Assembly: GCA_036939355.1 (NCBI GenBank)
Contig: JALLAP010000857.1
Span: 1-13,854, forward strand
DNA length: 13,854 nt
Source: Thalassiosira profunda
Taxonomy: Eukaryota; Bacillariophyta; Thalassiosirophyceae; Thalassiosirales; Thalassiosiraceae
Direction: 5' to 3'
How positions within the stretch are numbered: position 1 is the first letter of the stretch; each line of letters opens with the position of its first letter. Position numbers and translations under genes: made by a program. Under the pieces are notes generated by a model. That model was not told the origin of the DNA. It saw only the letters and a list, made by a program, of their open reading frames with translations, and made no database searches. Positions 7,919-13,854 of this stretch are shown here, in pieces.

Positions 7919-10318
7919 TCATTTCGACATATCCAACAGCACCTCGCCCCGGAGCAGTAACTTTGGAGTGACGGTCTCCAAACCGCTGTGCGGACACAGG
8001 TGCGGGAAGATCAACGCTCGCCCACGCTTTGGCTGGGCCACTGCCAACACCTTGCCATCTTTCAGAGTGTTCAACAGTGCCGTGCCACCGCCTTTCTCGC
8101 AGTCCGTGAGGTAAAGAATAAATGTATGCGAGCTCCGCAATCCGGTTGCATCGTCGATGCGGCACAAATCCACATGAGGAGGGAGGATGCCACCCGGGCG
8201 TTCGTAGTTGAGGAAGCGCAGATGCTTGAAAACCGATGAGAGTGGATTGCTGGTGTCGGCCTGCAAAGACTCCAGGCCATCTTCAGTTGAAGACATCCGT
8301 GCGGCCTGGACACAACCCTCTAACATTCTGAGCACTTTCTCCTCTGCATCACAATAATACGACCGAGATGGTCGCGTGGATTTGCCATTGCTCTCTGATT
8401 TGTTGCTTTGTATGAAATCGTCTGCCTCCGCTCCTCGGCTACCCGCCTCGACATTTGGTAGCGACTGCCACAGCTCCGTCAACTGTTGGATCTCGTCCTC
8501 TGAAACTGCGTTGTCAATTACGCAAGCTCCGGCCCCCGGGTGGTCCGCTTTCGGATCAATCAATATCGATACCTGTGGAACATCCCGTTGCCTATCCACT
8601 GCAGTAGCATTGTCGGCAACGGCCGAGTATGATGAAGCGCCCAGCGCTTCGCCAAATCCAACCAACAACTGAAGCACATCGTGCCTCTCATACGCCGCAG
8701 CCACGCTGCAACACGTACTCCCACCGTGGGCTGCAATTGTCGCATCGGCTCCATATTCCAACAGCAGCCGCACCGCCACCAGTGGCCCTTTCCAGCACGC
8801 CACATACAGAGCAGATTGGCCATACACGTTTTGCGCATTCACATCCACTCCAGCAATCAAATACGAAAGCAGGAGGTGGGGAGAGGAGAGTACAGCCCGG
8901 AAGAAACGTTCCGATCGAATGTCCCTCGTCTGGCAGCTTTGGACAGTGGGGCGCAGCGCCTCTTCCCATGTACTGTGGGCGGGGTCCCGCTCTTTACGCC
9001 TCTTGCTTTTGCTTGATTTCATTTCCCTTGAGTTGACGGGCAGTTGCGCAAACTTGGCAAGCGATTCCGAACGCCTCTGCGCTCGTAGCTCCGTGGAGGG
9101 AATGCAATTCTCGCCTTCCCGCTCTTTCCCTTTGTGGGATACTGCGTGCAACGACAAGCTGTCGATTGATAAAGGCAGTTCGCCGTCTTTCTTCTCCTCT
9201 GAAACCCCAATTGACCCCTCCCGCCTTTCCCTCTGCCGAATGTTGTTTTGATCGCCTGGCTGGCACTGAAAGCCTCCGAACTCCACGTGGCAACACGGGC
9301 AGGTAACCACATTCCGCCGTAGATCCATGCAAGAGAGCACCGTGTCGACCAAATGATTCCAAATGCATGACTCGCAGAAAGAATGGTTGCAGGGAGGTCC
9401 AAACTGCAGCGGATCGGCGCCGTTCATGCAAATACTGCATACTGATTTCGATCTGCATTCGTTGTTCAAGGCGCCGTTCAGCCTCATTTCAATAACGGCT
9501 CGTATCATGTAGCACCACATCGACAGCGGAATGGTAGATGATACATTGCTGCCCTCAATATCTGCCGCATTCTGGCCTTCGAGAGAGTGCAACAGCGCCA
9601 GCACCCTCTTACTCGCCCGGGCTGCTGATTCATCGCCATTGTCTCCGTCGCTACCTGCGGTGGGGTCCAACCCACCGAGCAACATCAGTGATACGATTTT
9701 GAACCGACCCAACAGCGACGCGTACTCCACGAACGTCAGTTTCTGGCCGCCCACTTGGCTCAAATATTGCATGTAGGGGACCAATCGTTCCGAGACATAG
9801 TCCGCGCCGTACTTGGACGCGGCCAGCGTCGTCGGCTGCGGGTGGAGCACCTCCGCGCACCCTCGCTCGTTCATCTCCCACGGCAGATCGGTAGAATACA
9901 TCTCCGACAGGGCAGATTGCGCCTCACTCAACAATATCGTGGCAGGTGGGTCGCCAATGGCAGCCGCGCTTGGCAAGACAGCTACAGGTGCCGGAATGGG
10001 GCCCAGCAGGCGCCCGTCGCGCGCGAGCGACGCCACCGAGAACGCCGATAAGTTGTTGTCGACGATCGCGCGGAGATAATGCAATGCAGTCTCCGTATCC
10101 TCGAGCGCTAATTGCAATTCTCCGTCGCCAGTTGCAGACGAATCGCCAGCACTCCCACCGTCCATCACACATGCACCATCCTCATTATTTGGGGACGAAC
10201 GTCGCCCGCCGTCGTTCACGCGAGAGGCGATTCGCGATTGCATGAGGAACCGCGCCCGCAGCCGGTTTCGCTCGCGGGCGGTCCGCCACCGGTTCGTGCT
10301 CCCGGCCTCGACGCCCAT
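7919..10318 (-). CDS. RING finger - ankyrin repeat - 2-oxoglutarate/Fe(II) oxygenase fusion protein
   Basis: A 799-residue protein from the ATG at 10316-10318, with no interruption. Residues 170-222 contain an ankyrin-like helix pair (VEYASLLGRFKIVSLMLLGG). A C3HC4 RING lies at 294-343: C294, C297, C310, H312, C315, C318, C340, C343. A charged linker follows with a basic patch (SKSKRRKER, 436-444), a possible nuclear signal. Ankyrin repeats lie at about 467-560 (GQSALYVACWKGPLVAVRLL). A prolyl-4-hydroxylase-like oxygenase occupies about 590-799: LRFLNYERPGGILPPHVD with metal ligands H715 and D717, distal H777 in PHLCPHSG, and K786 nine residues later (or R790) as the likely 2-oxoglutarate anchor. 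RING domains recruit E2 enzymes for ubiquitin transfer; P4H-type enzymes hydroxylate side chains using O2 and 2-oxoglutarate. All key residues are present, so both activities are plausible. Substrate and location are unknown. Confidence 0.85.
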   Translation of the reverse strand: MGVEAGSTNRWRTARERNRLRARFLMQSRIASRVNDGGRRSSPNNEDGACVMDGGSAGDSSATGDGELQLALEDTETALHYLRAIVDNNLSAFSVASLARDGRLLGPIPAPVAVLPSAAAIGDPPATILLSEAQSALSEMYSTDLPWEMNERGCAEVLHPQPTTLAASKYGADYVSERLVPYMQYLSQVGGQKLTFVEYASLLGRFKIVSLMLLGGLDPTAGSDGDNGDESAARASKRVLALLHSLEGQNAADIEGSNVSSTIPLSMWCYMIRAVIEMRLNGALNNECRSKSVCSICMNGADPLQFGPPCNHSFCESCIWNHLVDTVLSCMDLRRNVVTCPCCHVEFGGFQCQPGDQNNIRQRERREGSIGVSEEKKDGELPLSIDSLSLHAVSHKGKEREGENCIPSTELRAQRRSESLAKFAQLPVNSREMKSSKSKRRKERDPAHSTWEEALRPTVQSCQTRDIRSERFFRAVLSSPHLLLSYLIAGVDVNAQNVYGQSALYVACWKGPLVAVRLLLEYGADATIAAHGGSTCCSVAAAYERHDVLQLLVGFGEALGASSYSAVADNATAVDRQRDVPQVSILIDPKADHPGAGACVIDNAVSEDEIQQLTELWQSLPNVEAGSRGAEADDFIQSNKSESNGKSTRPSRSYYCDAEEKVLRMLEGCVQAARMSSTEDGLESLQADTSNPLSSVFKHLRFLNYERPGGILPPHVDLCRIDDATGLRSSHTFILYLTDCEKGGGTALLNTLKDGKVLAVAQPKRGRALIFPHLCPHSGLETVTPKLLLRGEVLLDMSK

Positions 10319-10377
10319 GTTGTTCGTGTCTCCTCACACTTGCGGTAGGGCGTAGGTGGGGAGTTTTCTGCCCCAAA
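10319..10377. promoter_or_regulatory. 59-bp divergent promoter region
   Basis: Only 59 bp separate the start codon of the RING-oxygenase gene (minus) from the ATG at 10378 (plus). Both upstream regions must overlap, or one transcript must start inside the other gene or at a later ATG. No TACGTA or TATA-like element is seen here. Confidence 0.5.
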
Positions 10378-11181
10378 ATGATACTAATTCCTATGTACCC
10401 TTCCGCCGCGGCCGGCGTGGGCATCACACCCACGGTGCGTACAATACTCATCATGATGATGCCGTCCGCTCCAAGCTCTCTGATATACTTTGCGGCAACA
10501 GTATTGTCGCTGCAACCGACGGGCGGCTTCGTACCGTGCCGAGCATCCAGCTGCTCGTCGCCTGCTTGCAGTAGGCCGCAAGTTGCGCCATTGCAATCCA
10601 AAGATGGAGGCAACGAGCGCAACAACATCGAGCCGCACCTCGCCTTCCCCGTGGTATCTCGCATCGCCGGATTGGAATTCACGGGGGACTGCCGCTACGT
10701 CGACTCCGCGCTGACGCCCCTGACCTCACTCAAACTGTCGGGCGGAACCAAATACGACATCACCAATGGGACGACATTGCAACTAACGAGCTTCCTGACC
10801 TTTCCCAATGGCAAGACGCGGACGGTCGTAATGCAAGGGGAGCGGCAGATATTTCCCCCAAAGCACGAGGTCACGACGCTGGATCCTGTGGACGACGCAG
10901 GACCGATCGTCATGCAGTTGAGCGAGGTGTATCCGGACACGATACTGATCAACGAGGTGGAGAAGGCGACGGGGAGGGTGGTCATGACCACGAGCCTATC
11001 GATTGTGAAGGGGGTGAAAGGGCTGGAGCTGGTGGGGGTGTCGCACGAGGTGGGAGGAGGCGGTGCGTCCGGGAAGGAGGGTGGGGTTGCAATCGAGGGC
11101 CACCAGGTGTGGAGGATGACGGCCGCCGAAGCGTCCATGCCTTTGAGTGAATTCGACTACGGAAGTGCCACGAGCTGGTAG
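10378..11181 (+). CDS. Unrecognised beta-rich protein, putative plastid-targeted
   Basis: A 267-residue protein from the ATG at 10378 (CAAAATGA). Later in-frame ATGs at 10453, 10456 and 10459 are alternative starts that would place the hydrophobic segment (LIYFAATVLSL, 35-45) close to the N-terminus, as in a signal peptide. It is followed by TGGFVP (48-53), which resembles the diatom plastid cleavage motif (ASAFAP type, Phe at +1), then a Ser/Arg/Cys-rich transit-like stretch. The mature part (about 95-250) alternates short strands and turns (GDCRYVDS, SLKLSGGTKYDI, TVVMQGERQI, DTILINEV, VVMTTSLSIV, GLELVGVSHEV, EGHQVWRM), suggesting a small lipocalin-like barrel. I do not recognise the family. 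Plastid import is an inference from the leader. It lies head-to-head with the RING-oxygenase gene. Confidence 0.65.
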   Translation: MILIPMYPSAAAGVGITPTVRTILIMMMPSAPSSLIYFAATVLSLQPTGGFVPCRASSCSSPACSRPQVAPLQSKDGGNERNNIEPHLAFPVVSRIAGLEFTGDCRYVDSALTPLTSLKLSGGTKYDITNGTTLQLTSFLTFPNGKTRTVVMQGERQIFPPKHEVTTLDPVDDAGPIVMQLSEVYPDTILINEVEKATGRVVMTTSLSIVKGVKGLELVGVSHEVGGGGASGKEGGVAIEGHQVWRMTAAEASMPLSEFDYGSATSW

Positions 11182-11309
11182 CAGAATGTAACGGACCAGA
11201 GATCAATTGCAATAGCAATCTCTCTTTCTTTATCAGCATAGACGATTTGCATGTCTGCGATCCGAGGCCGATCTTCTGCATTTTACCCCGAAAGCACAAG
11301 CAATATTCT
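11182..11309. other. Convergent 3' spacer
   Basis: This 128-bp spacer lies between the plus-strand beta-rich protein gene and the minus-strand membrane protein gene, so it holds both 3' UTRs. It includes CAATTGCAATAGCAAT at 11204-11219. No gene or clear poly(A) signal is seen. Confidence 0.4.
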
Positions 11310-11723
11310 TCACACAATCATCTGCACATTGGCTTGCTCTGTTTGTTCCGCATAGCAGCTGTCCTCGCGACGTCCGTACCCGCGGAATAGCACGCAGAGT
11401 AGTCCCGACAGTCCCGTCCCCATGACAGCCCCTGCGGCGAGACCAAGATTCGCTCCCGTCCCGGTCCCTTCCGACCAACAGTGCCCACTTCCTTTGTAGG
11501 GCACCCAAGGAGCCTTATCTGCCCGGGCGCACATTATCGTCAGGGGAAGGTACAAGAACAGCAAACCCGCGAGCAGCAAACCGCCGAAGAGAACAAGGAG
11601 ACCGCGGCGGCTCCTTCCCTCGGGATGCAGCGCGGTGCGCTCATTTCCCAAAGTCACCGCCGCGGCTGATCCGGCGCAGAGGCCCACGGGGCAGCTGATC
11701 ATTGTGCAGCAGCACAGACCCAT
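11310..11723 (-). CDS. Small membrane protein with two predicted helices and a Cys-rich N-terminus
   Basis: A 137-residue protein from the ATG at 11721-11723. The N-terminus (MGLCCCTMISCPVGLC) has Gly2 and five cysteines, compatible with lipid attachment (myristoyl or palmitoyl), though the myristoylation consensus is imperfect at position 6. Two hydrophobic segments, residues 41-64 (after the basic RSRR) and 93-113, are likely transmembrane helices joined by a short Trp/Gly-containing loop (APWVPYKGSGHCW). A basic FRGYGRR and a polar tail follow. By the positive-inside rule both ends would face the cytosol. No family is recognised, and the short length leaves some doubt that it is a gene. 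Its start is 468 bp from that of the divergent F-box-like gene. Confidence 0.55.
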   Translation of the reverse strand: MGLCCCTMISCPVGLCAGSAAAVTLGNERTALHPEGRSRRGLLVLFGGLLLAGLLFLYLPLTIMCARADKAPWVPYKGSGHCWSEGTGTGANLGLAAGAVMGTGLSGLLCVLFRGYGRREDSCYAEQTEQANVQMIV

Positions 11724-12191
11724 GGTGGTGATCCGCGAAGTGTATTATGGCCGCGGGTGGTCTGCAAATCAATGATTGCAAATTGCAATGAGATGCTCCT
11801 ATGTGATCATATGATCTTTTACATGGCCATCATCCATCAGCCATCACCCCTGCTGATCGTGCGCCTGCTCGCGATCTTTGCAGAACGATGACCCTCGCTG
11901 CGGTGCACAGCACCGTCGGTAATCCTGTACAGCGGGAGACGGCGTGGAGATGCGCAGGGGTCTCGGGCAGCGAGGCAAAGCACGCAGGAGCGGAAGCTGC
12001 GGTGATGAAGGCGGGCGAAGAGCAAGCTCTACGTAGACGTATTGTACTACTTACGTACCTAGCTCACTCCGCGGCGGCTCCGCTCGCTCTCCGCTCCTCG
12101 ATGAGCGAGCTCGCCCCCCACCACGGCCGCGCTCCTCGCCTTCATCCGACCCACCGAGAGAGCTGCACCGACGTCGTCTCAGAGGCCAGCC
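11724..12191. promoter_or_regulatory. Divergent intergenic region with palindrome, 7-mer repeat and TACGTA pair
   Basis: This 468-bp region lies between the minus-strand membrane protein and the plus-strand F-box-like gene. It holds a tandem ATTGCAA (11775-11781, 11782-11788), a perfect 12-bp palindrome GATCATATGATC (11805-11816) and two TACGTA sites (12030-12035, 12052-12057) about 135-160 bp before the F-box-like ATG. No convincing coding frame is present. The motifs are visible; their role is inferred. Confidence 0.45.
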
Positions 12192-13547
12192 ATGGAGGAA
12201 GGCCCCGACGCCGTTACGGGCGCCACTGACGGCAGCAATAAGCGCCAAAGGACGATATCCCCCAACGGTGCATGTGGACCGCACAACATCGCCCACCTGC
12301 CCGACGAGGCGCTGGCGCACGCGGCATCGTACCTGGCTACGCCCTCCCGCGCCATATTGGCCGCGGCGATGACCGCCCCGCCGTCGTCCTGGCGCAAACT
12401 TGGCGGGGCGCGGCCGTCCGCGACGGGCGGGGCCATTTTGGGCAGCAGCGCCGATTGGGAGGCGCTCGATTTCGAGGACGTCGAAAAGAGCCTGGCCGCA
12501 AAGTTGAGGGACGACGATGTTGCTGCCATTTTATCGTGCATCAATGCAAAGGACAAGCTCAGGAAGTTGAAGCTGTCCGGCTGCGTGAATATCTCCGGAG
12601 AGGGGCTGAATCCGCTGCACTACTCGCTGAGGCTGGAACATATCGATCTGAGCCTCGTTGGCCAACACGAGAGTCCTTGCATAAAGCCTGACCCACCGTT
12701 GTCTGAGGACGTCGTCTTGCCAATCCTTCAAAGCATCATTGGCGTTTCCGGGAGCTCTTTGAGGTACCTTGTCCTTCCAAAGAAATGGCAGGAGGAAGTC
12801 AAGTTAGGGTTTGGTCTAGACCTGTCTGTGTTTCTGAGGGAGTACAGAAATTATGTGGGGAGGCGCAGGGAGAGGTGCTCAAATTGCGAAGAAATTTGTC
12901 ATCCTGTACCAATGATACGAAGCCCGCAAGGCTTTGAGTTGGTTGAGCTTTCGCCCAGCGCGAGTTACTTTGGTACTCAGTACTACGTCTGCGGAAAATG
13001 CACCAAGAACCTTTGCAGGAAAAATGACGAGCCCGATCCAATTCTTCGCACTCCTGGGAGTTCTGCATGCAGCCTGACTTTGTGCACTTGCTGCGAAAAA
13101 CGGTACTGCCTGGAATGTGAACCGAGGCAATGCCAATCATGCTGCTTCTGCACCGGTTGCACGAGAACATCTACAAGATGCGAATGTGGCAAGGATTTCT
13201 GTGATGCGTGCTACTTTACATGCCGACATTGCAACGCGAGCGGTTGCTGCAACTGTGTGAATATGATCGATTGTGAAAGCGGAGATTGCGATGTTGCATA
13301 CTGCCGGGGCTGCATCGATGAGGGGTTTAGCGAAGAGCTGATTACTTGCGGCGAATGCCAGGTTGCATACTGTGTTGATTGCAGACTGGCGGACGAAGAT
13401 ATTGACTGCCAGGGATGCAAACATATTACCAAGCTTTGTGACGTCAAGCGTGACAATGAACGTCTTGTGGAAGAAAACAAAAGGCAGAGCCAAGAAATCG
13501 AACGCCTGAGGCACGAGAACGAGAGACTGCGGCAGCAGACGACCTGA
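12192..13547 (+). CDS. F-box-like / LRR-like protein with Cys-rich zinc-binding-type repeats and coiled coil
   Basis: A 451-residue protein from the ATG at 12192 (CCAGCCATGG context). Segments: a basic, possibly nuclear signal (NKRQR, 16-20); an F-box-like helix set (IAHLPDEALAHAASYL, 33-48, then TAPPSSW to 67); an LRR-like part (DKLRKLKLSGCVNISGEGL, 121-139; LRLEHIDLSL, 146-155; SLRYLVLPKKW, 189-199); 37 cysteines between 229 and 416, including C-x3-[Y/F]-C-x2-C at 301, 332, 366 and 389; and a coiled coil at about 418-448 with leucines 425, 439 and 446 in heptad phase. F-box proteins link targets to SCF ubiquitin ligases; the Cys spacing suggests several zinc sites. From memory, this combination is multi-copy in Thalassiosira, with no established function. 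The TACGTA pair upstream may serve its promoter. Confidence 0.8.
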   Translation: MEEGPDAVTGATDGSNKRQRTISPNGACGPHNIAHLPDEALAHAASYLATPSRAILAAAMTAPPSSWRKLGGARPSATGGAILGSSADWEALDFEDVEKSLAAKLRDDDVAAILSCINAKDKLRKLKLSGCVNISGEGLNPLHYSLRLEHIDLSLVGQHESPCIKPDPPLSEDVVLPILQSIIGVSGSSLRYLVLPKKWQEEVKLGFGLDLSVFLREYRNYVGRRRERCSNCEEICHPVPMIRSPQGFELVELSPSASYFGTQYYVCGKCTKNLCRKNDEPDPILRTPGSSACSLTLCTCCEKRYCLECEPRQCQSCCFCTGCTRTSTRCECGKDFCDACYFTCRHCNASGCCNCVNMIDCESGDCDVAYCRGCIDEGFSEELITCGECQVAYCVDCRLADEDIDCQGCKHITKLCDVKRDNERLVEENKRQSQEIERLRHENERLRQQTT

Positions 13548-13854
13548 TCCATCCAGAGATATGTAGGGAAATGTCGATGTGATTATCTAGATATCGTTTG
13601 CAACTCTTCCCCGGGTGGCACAGACACTCCGGCCTCCCTTCCCCCTCCTGCTTTCGCTGTCAACAGCAGCTCACCTCTCTCGCTCACAGCTTTCTTCGCT
13701 CAAGGTATGAGTACTACGTACGATGCTTGGCTTAGGTACCCTTTTTTTGCTGCCTTTTGGCTTTGCCAGCTTTTGTGTTCCGCTCTACAATAGAGAGCTA
13801 TGTATGACTGGCTGCTTAAGTATTAACTGTGGTACGTACAACACGTAGAGTGCA
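13548..13854. other. Right-edge non-coding region with two TACGTA sites
   Basis: No convincing gene is seen in these 307 bp. TACGTA occurs at 13715-13720 and 13833-13838, suggesting the promoter of a gene beyond the right edge. A consensus-like donor (CAAG|GTATGAGT, cut at 13704/13705) followed by a pyrimidine-rich stretch and CCAG ending at 13769 could be a short 5' UTR intron, but the pairing is speculative. Confidence 0.4.

Noticed and set aside
13703..13789. Small ATG frame of 28 codons near the right edge
   Set aside because: Very short, and its ATG sits inside a consensus-like splice donor (GTATGAGT); more likely a leader or intron of a gene beyond the window.
1..13854. tRNA, rRNA, CRISPR, transposon or viral insertion
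   Set aside because: Read for clover-leaf halves, regular repeats with spacers, terminal repeats and transposase or polymerase motifs; none found by eye.

Overview
The window looks like nuclear DNA of a eukaryotic alga, most probably a centric diatom of the Thalassiosira type. The reasons are: mostly intron-free genes packed on both strands with 28-740 bp gaps; one short GT-AG intron of about 117 nt; repeated TACGTA motifs in the gaps; a protein with a bipartite, plastid-targeting-like N-terminus; and an F-box-like/cysteine-rich protein of a type I remember as multi-copy in Thalassiosira. The genus is an inference from memory, not a database result.

Layout. (1) 1-3247, minus strand: a very G+C-rich, uninterrupted reading frame of 1082 codons that runs off the left edge. 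It encodes a PDZ-like scaffold protein with poly-Pro and poly-Gly tracts, internal repeats, a basic patch and DPF/WxxF motifs at the visible C-terminal end. Long plus-strand frames over it are antisense shadows. (2) 3248-3986: about 740 bp with no recognised gene. (3) 3987-6185, minus: a WD40 protein closely resembling ERCC8/CSA, the substrate receptor of the CRL4 ubiquitin ligase in transcription-coupled repair. I infer two exons. (4) 6432-6857, plus: DUF1330-family protein, divergent from the CSA gene. (5) 7099-7890, plus: unrecognised protein made of two copies of a basic helical domain and an acidic tail. (6) 7919-10318, minus: a 799-aa fusion of RING finger, ankyrin repeats and a 2-oxoglutarate/Fe(II) oxygenase. 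It converges with gene 5 (28 bp gap). (7) 10378-11181, plus: unrecognised beta-rich protein with a putative plastid-targeting leader. Its start lies only 59 bp from that of gene 6. (8) 11310-11723, minus: small two-helix membrane protein. (9) 12192-13547, plus: F-box-like/LRR-like protein with 37 cysteines in a repeated motif and a C-terminal coiled coil. (10) 13548-13854: no gene seen.

The genes do not form an operon or obvious pathway. Three of them (CSA, the RING fusion and the F-box-like protein) have features of ubiquitin-ligase components, which may be coincidence. The most unusual item is the RING-ankyrin-oxygenase fusion, which joins a potential E3 ligase and a potential protein hydroxylase in one chain. 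No rRNA, tRNA, CRISPR array or transposon was recognised.
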